Part shown: one piece after another, positions 10,933-22,973 of the stretch
Layout of the letters: the number at the start of each line of letters is the position of its first letter
How positions within the stretch are numbered: the stretch's first letter is position 1
Assembly: GCA_907163375.1 (NCBI GenBank)
Contig: CAJQUW010008720.1
Coordinates: 186,001 to 250,000 of the forward strand
Direction of reading: 5' to 3'
DNA length: 64,000 nucleotides
Source of the DNA: Prostheceraeus crozeri
Taxonomy: Eukaryota; Platyhelminthes; Polycladida; Euryleptidae
Position numbers and translations under genes: made by a program
The notes under the pieces: generated by a model
Told to the model about the DNA's origin: nothing
Database searches by the model: none
The model's input: the letters and a program-made list of their open reading frames with translations, nothing else

Positions 10933-12429
10933 TTTAGATGAAAATGATTATCCTCTAGGAATGTCAAATAGAAACATGAAGTAAACTCAGATTACTGCGC
11001 AAAATAATGAATTTGTGATGAACTTATGAAAAAAATGCATGCGAAACTACATTATAGGTACTGAAACGAAAAAAAATTCTCAAAAAGAGAAGCGTCTCAC
11101 CTGGAACTATCCCATGAAAGAAATGAAACATTTAGTCTTAATTCGCAAGCAATTATGACATTTCATCTGAATACGAGGAAAGATAGCTATCAATTACAAA
11201 TTTCATTGCAGATGTAGAAGATGACTATCTGGAAAAAGAAAATCATTTGCGTTGTTACATAGAAAATAAGTTAACCTAGTAGATATCAAATGGCAAATCG
11301 TGTTGACAATCAGAAAAGGTGATAACTTCTGAATATATTGTGAATGGTTATGACGGAATATTGAAATTGCACTAAGAGAAAGATTCAAGCATAAGTAAAC
11401 AAACTAAAAATTCACAAGAAACTAATGTAAAATTAAACATTAAAAAAAGATTTAAAAAAGGAGTGCAATGAAAGTGCTAACGAATAATGCAACACACACT
11501 GAAAATGAAGTGTGATTTGTCCTTATAAGGAGACTATGCGCTCTCTGTACCTACTAAGAAGTCATCAGTAGGAACACAGGTAGGATTCGTGTTTCGGCCC
11601 AACAGTAAGTTGACGTCTGTGGACGGCTACAACAACAGTGTCGGAGACAAAGGCGACTTTTCAAAGTGAAATTAGAGAATCGATGAACTGATCGAATGAC
11701 CTTTCACTTGGACGAATTGATGTCCTTGTCTCCCGTTCTTGTTACAATTATGAGATAGATAGGACCAGGTTACATTCAACGAAAGGCTAACGCGACCAGT
11801 CAAGTCTACTTCAAGTTTTTGTGAAACGTCCCTTCAATTCACAGAATTAGATTGTTTAATCGTGTCACTTTTCTAGAAGTGCAAACTGATTCAAAACTAT
11901 GGCACATGCAGAAACTTACTAAGTGGGCAAAAACGAATGTTTAATGCCTTGCAGAGATAGGAAAAATAGTCGTGCTTCGCTTGCGGATTGCTATGAATTC
12001 CTTCAAAATGCTCCGATCGCCACGATTTCTTCAGATTCGAAGAATTCAGATCATAACGCATAAGTTAGCCGACGGGGATTCCGTCCCTTGTCGCATTTTT
12101 GCCGTGCTCCTCTTCAATCAAAGCCGCCTGACCTACGCATCTGTGACTTTTAGCTTTAGCGTATTTTAAGCTTTAATCCAAAAAATCGATGAATTTAGTC
12201 TGCTGGAAAGTCAAATTTATGACCGATTTTGAAAAGCAATGTTTGGAAGGTTTAGAATATTGCCACTTCTTACTAACAATTTTGGTGTGACAACACTATC
12301 AGCAAAAAGCCTCAATTTTCAATATACCTTTACCCAGTTTACTACGTCATGTGTACTTCATCTGGATGAGTGTGTATTCTTAAATTTTTTATAAATCACG
12401 AATGAACAGCAAATCGTAGAAAATCATCT
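10933..12429. other. No gene recognised
   Basis: Intronic DNA with no supported gene. It includes an isolated copy of the micro-element end (cacagaattagatt, 11840-11853) without a matching partner nearby. Confidence 0.45.
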
Positions 12430-12822
12430 AGACAGTTCTTACATCGGGCAGTTGATGCCAAGCTGCAACCTCCGGATCTTCCAAGTTCTACTCCCAAATA
12501 ACAAAAGTCCTAGTCAACCTCATGCCTTTTTCATCTCGGTGACTTGTGATATGGAATTAGCACGTAGAGCGGACAGATCATGTCTATGATGGCTTTAAAT
12601 GTATTTTCTTCGAGTTGAGTAGTTCGAGTTCCTGCAGGCACCACAGGGAACTTTCCTTTATCTCTCAGTGACTCCTGTGCACTTAAGATGATAGAACCCT
12701 GGTCATTTTGATGTTGGCTACCCTACCAATATTTTACCTTCATACCCAGGAAGCGGATCTTTAAGTCGTCGACTGAGTCCGACGATATGACTAAGTCAGT
12801 CTTGCAGGGTATCTCTAGAGGG

Positions 12823-12997
12823 CATCGTCGACGGTGATCTTACGAAATGACCTCTACGAAAAGAGGAGAGGGCTTGGTACCGAGCCTTGATGAACTTCTT
12901 ATTTTTGGAATAAATTTATTGACAAGTGTGGTAATTTTCATCTTTAGCCTTGATGAAATTCAACATTGACAGTAAACTTTTCACTATATGCATTGTC
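12823..12997. repeat. Direct repeat, copy 1 (interrupted)
   Basis: This matches 13927-14038 closely at both ends (catcgtcgacggtgatctt at the start, ttcaacattgacagtaaac near the end). A tract of about 63 bp in the middle is absent from copy 2. That extra tract ends by repeating gccttgatgaa, which suggests a local duplication or insertion. Confidence 0.7.
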
Positions 12998-13926
12998 ACG
13001 GACTCTGGGTGCTCCTGCATCCATTGAACGGTGGCGATAATCCACTCACCCAACTTCCTTAAGGATTGTCGCAGAACGCTCTTATGTACACGGCCTTAGG
13101 CAAAGATGGCGTGCATCTCTTTCGTGCTAAGTTACTTCCTCTATAGTTGCAGGACTTCCTCTATATTTACTTACACTTCGAGAAAGATATCGTTAAACGT
13201 TTGGATTGCTTGCCATGTGGAAATGACTTCATTGCCCAAGGCAGGCATCTAGCGCCACACAATGATTTGTTACCGAGTGTTATCAGTCCTAGCGAAAGAA
13301 GTTCCTATAAAGCTGAAGCTCTCGCTTGAAGTTTGAAATTGAAAGAACGGATGACTCAGACTCTTTGGATCGAGCTGCGTTTTGGAAGGAAGTTATCTTC
13401 AAGAAGAGCTTCCTCACATTAGTTGACTGAGTAAGGTCGATGATGATCATTCCACACGCCAATGCAGATGTGAAGTGACAATTCAACTTGTTGCTAGACC
13501 TCATGACTAAAAAGAGGCCGAGCCTCAAACCAGAAACGGATAGAACTTTAATTATCTACTGATGATGAGCTGGCGATGAGGCATCTTTCCGATCTGGAGA
13601 AAGGAAGCAATATCCAGCAAGCTTGAATTGCAGTTTTCATTGAACTGAAAAATTAAATGCTGAAACAGATAAAATAACAGTTAATAAAATAAGTACAGAT
13701 AAAGCGAAAATCAAGTGGTAAGTCGAGACTTATAAGTTCTTTCCTAAGTTATATAATTCTCTGATTGAAAGCTCAACAATAAGTAATTTTGAATCGACTG
13801 GTTTGGCTTTTCTTGATGCATGTTAATAAATATATACTCTGGTATGAATCGGTGAACTATTAATAAGAAGTTTCTTTACTTCAGTGTGGAAGAATCATCA
13901 AGCAGCGTATTTACATATAATACATT

Positions 13927-14038
13927 CATCGTCGACGGTGATCTTTTGAAATGACCTCTACGAAAAAAGGAGAGGGCTTGGTACCGAGCCTTGATGAAAT
14001 TCAACATTGACAGTAAACTTTTCACTAGTTGCATTGTC
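13927..14038. repeat. Direct repeat, copy 2
   Basis: An uninterrupted copy of the segment at 12823-12997, about 1.1 kb downstream in the same orientation, with a few base differences. Confidence 0.7.
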
Positions 14039-14060
14039 TTTGTACAGTGTGCGCACAAGC

Positions 14061-15464
14061 ACGAACGATTTGATTTATGATAATTTGTCGTAGGCGCGAA
14101 TTTCGGGAAAATTCAGATTCGGGACACTGAAAATGTTATTCATGTCCGCATTGCAGTATGCTTTATAGTAAACATGTGTTGACTTTACTTTATATTCATT
14201 ATTCATGTTCAAGTTCATAGTATACATTCCAATCAAGAAAGGTCTTGACATCGACATCATGGTGCACTGAATAACGTAAAACAATGTGACTTGGTGTCGG
14301 TAGGGTGATGAATGTGATCAATGAAACATTAATTAAAGTTTTCTTTAGTGTCGTGCGTCACGTGCGTGACGATGATTCCTTCTCATACTTTTGCTGACTC
14401 GCATCAGATATTAACAAGACACTACATGTGCAGTAGTACGGTCTTAAGTTGAGGAATGTCTGTCAGAAAACTAATTACTATTTTCTTCGTTAGAGTTGTT
14501 TATTGTTTATTATGTACGTTGCGTTGCGTCTGGGTAATGGGTATAGACTTATATGTTTTTTCCTCGCATAACATATTAAAAATACGTCATGCAACTCTGA
14601 ATTCTTCAATTCAATCAATTCAGTTTTTCTACCGAGATAGTCATCCCTGGCTTCTGTCTACTATGAAAAAGAAATTATTTCCACCACATGCAAAGCAGAA
14701 GTTCTCAATTCTTCTTCACTGTCTCATGACCCAAAATGTCCTAATTTTCCAGACTTAAATGAAATTCGATAATTTTGATCAGAATAAATGTTTTTTGATG
14801 GATATTCGTTTTACATTATACAGTTGCTAGCTTCGCACAATGATTGGAATGTACAGAGAAAGATAGCGTTTGATGTTCACTGACTTCTTTCATGTCATTC
14901 TTATGATGGCTTTGGAAATAAAGTTTGACAGCGAAACAAACATTCTTTGATTCGATGAGCACTAGTCAGGTAGGAGGTCGAATTTACAGGTTGAAGACGA
15001 TGAATAAATCAATGCAGAGTTGATGCAAGAAGTGTCGGAAAGCTAATGTCAGTGATGGATAAAAGCAAAGGATCGATTTTCCCAATTGAAAAAGTGTGTA
15101 GTCAAAGAATCGATGATTTGAAATGAGTTGCGATGCTATGATTCAAGTTATCGTATGATCAGCATTCTCTACGTTTATCTATATTCTTCATTATCTATTG
15201 AATTTTTAGATTGCTGCATTTAGAGTGGATGAAATGCAAGATGGGAAAATTCATGGACTTGTAATTATAGAGTTGGCATTTGTGAATGACATTCCTAACA
15301 AAGGGGAGAGAGCTTTAATTATGCGTTGATTGATGGAATTATTCATCATGGTTGGAAAAATCAAGTATTTGATAGTCTTATTTTATTAGATAGCAGCAAT
15401 TGATTTCGGCTATATTCCATAGAAGTTTAATGTATGTATAAAACGTGCAACTTTCAAAAAATAT
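14061..15464. other. No gene recognised
   Basis: Intronic AT-rich DNA. A 100-codon plus-strand frame (14456-14758) is hydrophobic at its start but matches nothing I know and has no splice-like borders. Confidence 0.4.
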
Positions 15465-15831
15465 GATGTAGGATGTGACCCTGACTCTGTAAATAACTTC
15501 CAGTCGATTGCTGATTCGTTTGTCTCCTGGTCCGAAACCAAAAAACTATCTATTAATGTAAATAAAACAACTTTACTAAATATAAAACAACAAAACTAAC
15601 TGCTTCCCGCTTCTCTAAAAATCCCACTTGTACCCCCATTTTTATTCAAGGTTACGCCATTGAAAATGTTAGTGATTTGAAAATTTTAGTCGTTTTTTCG
15701 AAAGTGATCTTTCATGGAACCGGCAATTCTCGGAGCTTTTCAAAAAGTGCTGTCGTGGACTTCCGCTTGTAAAAAGGCTACAAAACAATTGTAATGACTC
15801 TTCAACTATTTGGCAGGCCTACATGGCATTT

Positions 15832-16017
15832 CAAATAAATCAGGTGATCCTCGTATCCGGAATGGAAGCGTGATGAAAAAATAACCTTCTGCGGATACTA
15901 AATTGATTTATTACGATAACCAATATTTCGCCTTGCGGCTTAGCGCAAACCGCAAGGCGAAATATTGGTTATCGTAATAAATCAATTTAGTATCCGCAGA
16001 AGGTTATTTTTTCATCA
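15832..16017. mobile_element. Hairpin insertion with perfect 68-bp inverted arms
   Basis: Two arms, 15871-15938 and 15950-16017, are exact reverse complements over 68 bp with an 11-nt loop. The 39 bp at 15832-15870 are not part of the palindrome. The insertion is flanked by a 12-bp direct repeat, tacatggcattt (15820-15831 and 16018-16029), and its removal joins the LINE reading. A 12-bp duplication fits target-primed reverse transcription, and perfect arms fit a cDNA that folded back and copied itself. The arm block ccaatatttcgccttgcggc resembles the gtttcg-type ends of Penelope elements, which is inference. Confidence 0.75.
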
Positions 16018-16102
16018 TACATGGCATTTGTTTATTCTCATGTTGCTTACTGTTGGCCTATATTGTGTGACATAAGAGCTTCCGATTTTCACAAGTTAGA
16101 AC

Positions 16103-16739
16103 CAGGGTTGGCAATTTTGTGGGAAAAACTAATTTTACCCACGGCAGGTGGGAAAAAGTGGTAAATACCGGGAAAAACTGGTAGTAAACTGGGAAAAAGT
16201 GGTACATTATTGGGAGAACGTGGTTGATTAGAAAAAATGCCTATTATTGTTAGGTTTATGGAATGTTGTGTATATGTATGATGTCAGGAAGATAAATAGT
16301 AACGCATTAAGCATAGTTTTCATTGATAAGTATGATGAGATCATATATGTATGGTTTTATATGTATAGTTTTATCGATCGTACTTCGTATTGAGAAAAAC
16401 TGCCTGATTTATATGCATGGTAAGTTCTACAAACGTGACCTTAATCAATTCTTAGGAACTGCTCGAGTTGTCCGTCATCTATTTGATGTCTGCGTGCAGC
16501 TGTCAATCCTCTCTTAACGCATGGAAGGATAAGATTTTATGGGATTGTCAGAGACTATTAATAGCGCTGATTTCACGTTATCACCATTGGTAACTGTTGA
16601 CGAGTGACGACAGTATAGTGATCGAACAGATGAACAAAATATTCATTCTGCCTGTACCTTTGCTGTTGTAAAGAAGACTGTTCGGAGAAGCTGAATATAT
16701 CAGTGCTGCGTTCGTGTCAATTATACATAGAACTTGGTT
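16103..16739. promoter_or_regulatory. hAT left end and presumed promoter region
   Basis: The 637 bp before the transposase ATG contain the TIR, several gggaaaaac/aagtggtaaa repeats (about 16130-16200) and probably the transcription start. Similar repeats lie in reverse just inside the right end (19200-19300). Transposases of this family bind such subterminal repeats. No individual TATA box is asserted. Confidence 0.4.
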
Positions 16740-18470
16740 ATGTCTGTTGGAACTGGAGGAAGACCTTCTGACCCAGTGTGGAAAGACTTTCAGACCATCG
16801 AAGAAAACGGGAGGATACGAAGTGCTAGATGCCGTTCGTGCCAAACTGATGTTAGCGCTAAGGCAGACAGACTCAGAAAACATCTTCAGAAATGTAAAAA
16901 TTCTACTACCGCCGACGTCGACCATCCTTCGCGTAGTGGTGATACGAGTAATGACAATGAATCTCTTCCCTCTAAACCGAGTGCTCAAATACACGACGAT
17001 TCGGAATGTCAAGTTTTCAAAAAGAGAAGAATTCAAAGTAGCATTTCTGATTTTGCAACACGTACATCAGAGAATATGAAAGAAAAATTGGACCAACAGG
17101 TGGCTAACTTCTTTTACGCTTGTAGTATTCCGTTTAATGTTGCGGAACATCCCGATTTTGTTCGTCTCACTGAAATGTTGAGACCAGGATATCAACCGCC
17201 CAAACGAAAAGCACTCTCTTCGACATTACTGGATAAGACTTACGATACCATCACAGGAAACATCAAGAGTGAACTGGACGGGAAATATGTAACCCTCGTA
17301 CAAGATGGTTGGAGCGATATCCACAATTCACCAGTGATTGCACATTGTGTTCATGACGGCAAGTCATCGTTTTTCTTGTCTTCTATTGAAGTTGGAGTCA
17401 CGCGAAAGACCGGGGCTTACTGCGCTTCTTTGGCAGAAGAAGCTATTTCACTGGCTCTCTCGAAATTCGGCTGCACTGTGATTGGCGTTGTTACGGACAA
17501 TGAGAAGAAAATGCAGGTAATGAGAGACGAAATACAAGCCAAAGACAATTCATTGTTCGTCTACGGTTGTTCATCACATCTACTCAACCTTCTCGGTCAA
17601 GATGTTTCGCCAACTGATGTGTTGAATAGAATCACAGATGTCAATAAATTCTTCAGAAACCATCATGTCCCAAATAGTTTGCTTGAAGAGTACAAGACAC
17701 AAGGAGCCGTCAAGCCTCAACTACCGGGATGTACCAGATGGAACAGTCAATTATCCTGTATACAAACGTATATGACAAAGAGACCGTTTCTACTTATGAT
17801 CGTTGCTGAAAATGAAACTTTGATCGATCGTAGAATAGCGACTACAATAAATGATAACGACTTCAATCGGGAAGTGAAAAGTGTGTTCGAAAAGTTATAC
17901 CCTATTTCCCGCTCGTTGGACTTCTTACAAAGCGACAACGCCAATATTGCTGATGCTTGTGAGACTTGGAATTCCCTGTATAAGTGTGATGAATTAGCAA
18001 CAAACAAAGTATTTGTAAAGAAAAGGCTTGACCAAGCAATTGATTCCACGCATATTTTAGCGAACATGTTACATCCACGCTACAACGGCCGTCAGCTTTC
18101 AGCCGAGGATCAAGAAAGGGGCAGATCCAAATTGAAGGAATTATTACCAACGGCTTTACCTCTTATATATAAATTACATGCGCAAGACTCGCCGTTTCCC
18201 AAATCATTGTTCTCAGATGAATGTGTAAGCAACATGGATCCTATTTCCTGGTGGAAATGCCTGAAGTCGACCAGAATGGTACCCGACAACTTCTGTGATC
18301 TTGCTTTGAAAATGATGCTTCTGCCAGCCAGTTCAGCGTCAATTGAACGACTTTTCTCCGGATTGGGGCTTGTGCAAACAAAACTCAGAAATAGAATGAG
18401 TGTGGAAAAAGCATCGAAATTGGTGTCATGTAATCGGTATTTGAGAGGATCTTTGATAGCGGATTGTTAA
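16740..18470 (+). CDS. hAT-family transposase
   Basis: A 576-residue cut-and-paste transposase with no internal stop. Residues about 8-50 form a BED-type zinc finger (DPVWKDFQTIEENGRIRSAR, then CRSCQ and HLQKC). Residues about 125-175 match the DUF659 region (FFYACSIPFNVAEHPDF, MLRPGYQPPKR). The RNase H-like core shows the first Asp in LVQDGWSD and the second in VVTDNEKKM, with a C/H pair in YGCSSHLLNLL. The C-terminal hAT dimerisation domain includes LPASSASIERLFSGLGL, which holds the conserved Glu, then TKLRNRMSVEKASKLV. The start is the ATG at 16740. The length is normal for an autonomous hAT enzyme. It would bind the element's ends and excise it. Confidence 0.9.
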   Translation: MSVGTGGRPSDPVWKDFQTIEENGRIRSARCRSCQTDVSAKADRLRKHLQKCKNSTTADVDHPSRSGDTSNDNESLPSKPSAQIHDDSECQVFKKRRIQSSISDFATRTSENMKEKLDQQVANFFYACSIPFNVAEHPDFVRLTEMLRPGYQPPKRKALSSTLLDKTYDTITGNIKSELDGKYVTLVQDGWSDIHNSPVIAHCVHDGKSSFFLSSIEVGVTRKTGAYCASLAEEAISLALSKFGCTVIGVVTDNEKKMQVMRDEIQAKDNSLFVYGCSSHLLNLLGQDVSPTDVLNRITDVNKFFRNHHVPNSLLEEYKTQGAVKPQLPGCTRWNSQLSCIQTYMTKRPFLLMIVAENETLIDRRIATTINDNDFNREVKSVFEKLYPISRSLDFLQSDNANIADACETWNSLYKCDELATNKVFVKKRLDQAIDSTHILANMLHPRYNGRQLSAEDQERGRSKLKELLPTALPLIYKLHAQDSPFPKSLFSDECVSNMDPISWWKCLKSTRMVPDNFCDLALKMMLLPASSASIERLFSGLGLVQTKLRNRMSVEKASKLVSCNRYLRGSLIADC

Positions 18471-19761
18471 TCACATGTAAACAAGTAGGACTATATTTGA
18501 TTATCTAGTTTTCAATTTATTACTAGCATTTAGTGTTTGAATGCATTCTTTCAAGTAGTGAAAACCTACGTCTTATGTTTTACAGTATATGACTATGGAA
18601 AATCGTTTTGTAATGGGCAAGGTTTCGTCCTGTAATTAAAGATTGATTGTGTAACTCACTTCGTTTTGCTTTTTTGCATGGAAAATTGTATTAATTGATT
18701 AAGATTTGGCCCTATGTTTAACTGTAATCAAAGATTATGAATTTTCAATTAATAGCATTCTAAGTAAATCGTCAATTGAGTAGGCCTACCCATCGTTATT
18801 TCAGGTACACTATATAGCGTCATAATTCAAAGAATTGGCTTATCGTTACACTACTTGCATATCTGCATTTTCCTCCTGAATTGCGAATGACTAATAGAAT
18901 TTGAGGGAACGTGAAGCTGCGAGCTAGATGTGATATTTGCATGTATAGAGTAATATAGCATATGAGCTTATTGGCTTTAACTCAAAAAATCAATTAATAA
19001 ATTTTGAATTTCGTTTTGTTTTTTTTTATTTCAAAAGTAGGACAAGTCACCTGTAATTTTACCAATTACACAAAATTTATATGTTTTTATTTATTTATTA
19101 GTAATGTTAGAAGAGACCAAAAGAGGTAAGCCTGAACTGCATATTGATGAGAAATTGATGCACTGCATACTTCATTCATGTTTGCCTTCTTACTTAAGTT
19201 TTTCCCAATATTGACCACTTTTTCCCATTTTCACAGTTTTTCCCAGGACGGTACTTACCGGTTTTTACCACTGGTATTTACCACCACTGGGAAAAACCTG
19301 CCAACCCTGGTTAGAACGGTTAGATCGCATCGCCAGGCGTTGGGTACGTGCTTCAGACAAACTTCCTCATCCCCTTCTATGTTAGAAAACATTTGTAAAC
19401 GTTTGATTTTGAAAATCGCCCAATGTAAGTGCACCCATCCCCTCTCGCAGTATTTTATTGTGCGTGACAACGTGTCCAATTTTCGCCACCAACGAGCTCT
19501 TCTACCTAAAAGAAGAAGCCGTGAGCTGTACAGGAACTCATGTAGAATTCTCCTCTTTTTCTTTATCTCAATGCCTGATGTACCTTCCCCACCCATGTCA
19601 CATACTGCTTTTGTATACACGAGTAAGGTTCTTTATTATTATTATTATGTCTTCCTGAGCTCACAGCATTTATCATGCCAAGAAAAAGCAATCACAATAC
19701 GGTACAGTGTGAAAAACCCATGATATAACGGGAGAGCATTTGTTCAAGCAGAAAGCAAATT

Positions 19762-19929
19762 CAGTCAAAGCTCGTTGATTAAGACCATGAATGCCAGGCT
19801 TTCAATGTCTTTATTATCGAAGGTCTTAATTAAGCAGCAGCTTATATATACCAAAGATGCAAAAAAATGCCACCCGTTTAATTAAGCGAAATCTTAATCA
19901 TCCGTGTCCGAATTAACGAGTTTCGACTG
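19762..19929. mobile_element. Short MITE, cagtc ends
   Basis: A 168-bp element with inverted ends cagtcaaagctcgttgatta and the complement of ttaacgagtttcgactg, matching at most positions. End sequence and size suggest a pogo/Tc1-type derivative. The flanks att/aat do not show a clean TA duplication. Confidence 0.6.
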
Positions 19930-19950
19930 AATATAAACAGACCCTTTTAA

Positions 19951-21040
19951 GGTGTGCAAATCCAGTCAGAGTCTGACTGTCGGATCTTATTCGTTTCGGA
20001 TTTGATTTTTTCTCGTCGGATTTGGAGTTTGAAGAGTTGGATCATATTAGCATTTTTATGAATATCCGAAAAGGTCCGAATCAATGCGACATCGTGGAAT
20101 TCACAGCTGGTCATTCAATAAAAAATCGGAATCAAGATTTTGGTGCGAATATTTTTCAAATGCTATCTGTACTATTCTGTAAAGGATGGCATGGTATTTG
20201 TTGCTGCATGTGCTAGGCTGTGCTCGATTAGCGCCTTCCAGTCTCATTAAATTGCCTATTGCGTGTTGGTTGCAAATACTACCTTAAAATTGAGCAACAA
20301 ATGTCAGCAGCAGAATGAAAGATGGATTCCAGCGCAGCATGCTGCGTATTCGGTAGAGACACACTGTAATCTGGTGATACGCACAATCATCGTATGAGAT
20401 TGAAAATTGTGATGATGGACTGTGCGTTCATTATGCACCAATGCTGTTTTATCTTCACAATTAGGACGGTTTCCTTTGCAGCCTCGACTACTACAGTATG
20501 AGAGGAAATCATAGAGACACGATTATTCTTGGAATTGATATCAATATATAAAAATATGCTCTAAGATGAATCATGGTTTTACCATTTGACTTACAAGAAT
20601 GATCAGAATAATTTCAGCAACAGTCTTTAAATGACATGCCATGCTAGCGCAGAATGTGAACACAGCGTCCAGATCTGGACGTTATGTTGCTGCAATTACT
20701 GGCATCGGTTTGTCTACAGAATCTTTTTTGAAAACGTGTGATATTTGTTTTGTATGCTGTTGTTAAGATAATGCTTAAAATATTAGATAATAGGTAGCCT
20801 AGCGCATCCATGTCCATTATGAGTGTGCATTCTAAGCTTATTGAAAATTAGATCCCCAAGCACTTTAAGAAATATCAGCAATTGATCAGACGTAGGATAC
20901 GGGAGTGTGTACGATGTAGCTTGTGTATCATGATGAAAATCTTTCGGATTAGTCGGATTACATGAGTGTCGAATCGGATTCGTTCGGATTCATCTTCCCT
21001 TCCGATTCGGATCGGAATCGGATTTTGCTTTGGCACACCT
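19951..21040. mobile_element. Possible non-autonomous element with ggtgtgc ends
   Basis: The left end ggtgtgcaaatcc and right end ggcacacc are complementary over about 8-10 bases. Both ends carry repeated cggat/atccg motifs just inside. The spacing and the ggtgtgcc-type end recall hAT MITEs, but no target duplication is visible. No coding sequence was found within it. Confidence 0.4.
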
Positions 21041-22973
21041 CTAAAATCATTACATTTTCTTAATACATTTTGGAAATGATCGGTGAATTTATTCCCTTCC
21101 TTTGATGGTTGTGCTTTCCCCAGCATGTACTTTTATATCTTTACACGCAACATTTAAATGGAAGTCACTTTCGTTCAGTGGCTATTTTGGAACAACACTC
21201 GATTTACATATTTTCGCATTTCCGACAGCCAGACTTTGTATTTCATTTTACAAGTATCTCAACAGGTCCTTCCTAGTGCCCATGACATACAACAGATTTT
21301 TTCATAAATCCCAAGTATTATTCGGATGTCCGCTTTCCATCATCATTTTGATCATCAGATGAGAGATTTTCTCATTGAATGATGGTAATGATGTATCATT
21401 CACATCTCTGTCACCTGATTGTGGCTAGTGGTGTGATAGATGTTTGGCTTGAGCCAAAGCATTAACTGATAAGCAAGCTAAAGTTTTACTTGGAAGGATA
21501 CGTCGCTGCGCAGAAGGGAGCGGTGGATATGTTAGCGGCATAATGCATTCTGCATTGTGAAGAGTTATCAAATTGATGTGTGTTCCTGTTCAGAATAGAA
21601 CAACTAATCAAACTCTCAGAATAACCTTGTCATATCAAAGAAGAAATGTGACGGACAAACACCAGAAGACAGTGATTGATTAGTCCAACTGATACCGTTC
21701 GTTATCTCCGTGAGATTCTCAACGGGTGCCACGCCTCCAAGAAAGTTTTTGTTGTTTGAGAGTTCACCAAGTTAGTTTTGTCTCACGGTTTCAGCGTACT
21801 TTGTCGTACTTTATCCATAGTGCACACTCAACTGTCTATGTCAACTTATTTCTCGTCATTTATAGTGAAATATGTAAAGCTTCGTGTATTTTAATAAATG
21901 TGAAACCTTGACAACAAAGGTCTGTCGCAGTACATTGAATATCTGAAGAGAATGACAACTATTAAGTCAATAAAAGACACCAACATCTGCATGAAATGCG
22001 AAACCTGTCTTCCATATTTTAACTTGTTATTCACCTTGTCGTCAAATGGTCAGGCGTGGCGATCATGGAACATTGATAGACAATCATTGAATTACTTGAT
22101 AAATGAAGTCTTAACACAGGGACTACAATTTGCCGTGAACTTCGCAAATCAGCCAACAATTTTGCTGGGTCTAAAAATTAATCCAAAAATCCAATAAAAA
22201 TATAGGAGGGTAGTGGGGGTAGGGATATCAAGATTTTCTGAATGGTTTGGAAATATAGGTTAGTCATTTTCCTACAAGTTATTTCTTACTTCTTGTTGTT
22301 TGTCAAACATTCCAAGAGCTGCTGACCGAATCAAAAGTCTATAAGGTAACGCATCAGACTTCCTTGCTTTCGTTACTAACTGTCTGGTAATTGCCCACTA
22401 ATGGAGGGTGGCATTAAATGAAGTTCTTTGATGCCATGACTAATATCTAGAGGGGGATGTCTGACCCTGTTCAACATGGACAAGGACGAAAAACGGGGAA
22501 GTATGTAAGCAGCATGCATGTGGCTTTAAATACAATTAGGAATTTCTAAAAACGAGATGTTCTCTTTTGACCCTCACAATCGAATTTAGTCTATATTCGA
22601 GTTCTATATTTAGTCTATCCTCGACCAAGAAGTTGACGATAAAACATTTTGATCTTAATGGTCTAAGTGGAGAGCATTGAGTGTGGCAATATTATGACAG
22701 TTGGTACGAACTATGATATCTTCGGATCCTATTTCTACTGCTTTGTGATACGTATAGATGCAGTATGGATTAGAGGATTAATGAGACTGAATTTTGTTGT
22801 AGTGAGGATGTGGTTATGTGGATGGCTTCTTCTTTTCAGATGTCAATATATTTCTAGATTCTTATCAGAATTCGAGGTTATGGCGTCTGTGATAGAGGTC
22901 TGCAGCTTCAATGCACCATCAACCACTATGCAAATATAATTTACAGAATGTAAAGTGAAGGACTACATCAGGT
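21041..22973. other. No gene recognised
   Basis: Intronic DNA with short unremarkable reading frames only. I see no terminal repeats, splice-bounded exons or known protein motifs. Confidence 0.45.

Larger units (their letters stand above)
12430..14060 (-). pseudogene. Degraded coding remnants of unknown family
   Basis: Minus-strand stretches read like decayed protein: near 12440-12520 LEDPEVAAWHQLPDVRTV; near 12590-12800 KFPVVPAGTRTTQLEENTF and CKTDLVISSDSVDDLKIRFL; near 12970-13070 LRKLGEWIIATVQWMQEHPE followed by VKSLLSMLNFIKA; and near 13300-13500 LNCHFTSALACGMIIIDLTQ. They are broken by stops and frame changes. I recognise no domain. A segment is present twice (12823-12997 and 13927-14038). 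It could be an old transposon gene or a retroposed host gene. Confidence 0.3.
16103..19309 (+). mobile_element. hAT transposon, apparently complete
   Basis: A 3207-bp element. Its flanks are a perfect 8-bp target duplication, gttagaac (16095-16102 and 19310-19317). The ends are inverted repeats: cagggttggca at the left and tgccaaccctg at the right, with tgggaaaaac-type subterminal repeats on both sides. It holds one uninterrupted transposase gene (16740-18470). Structural completeness suggests a young insertion that could still be mobile, although activity cannot be judged from sequence alone. It lies within an older LINE fragment. Confidence 0.9.
15465..19650 (+). mobile_element. LINE fragment (Jockey/CR1-like RT 3' half), twice interrupted
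   Basis: Decayed plus-strand sequence from the end of a reverse transcriptase: FQSIADSFVSWSETKKLSIN near 15500 (the block after the YADD motif), then a GYAIENVSDLKIL-type block near 15660. After the insertions it continues as YSHVAYCWPILCDIRASDFH (16030-16090) and LDRIARRWVRASDKLPHPLL (19318-19380). It ends near an ATT repeat at about 19635-19650. The hairpin insertion (15832-16017) and the hAT element (16103-19309) both interrupt it. It has several frame changes and lacks the endonuclease and catalytic core. Clade placement is approximate. Confidence 0.6.
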
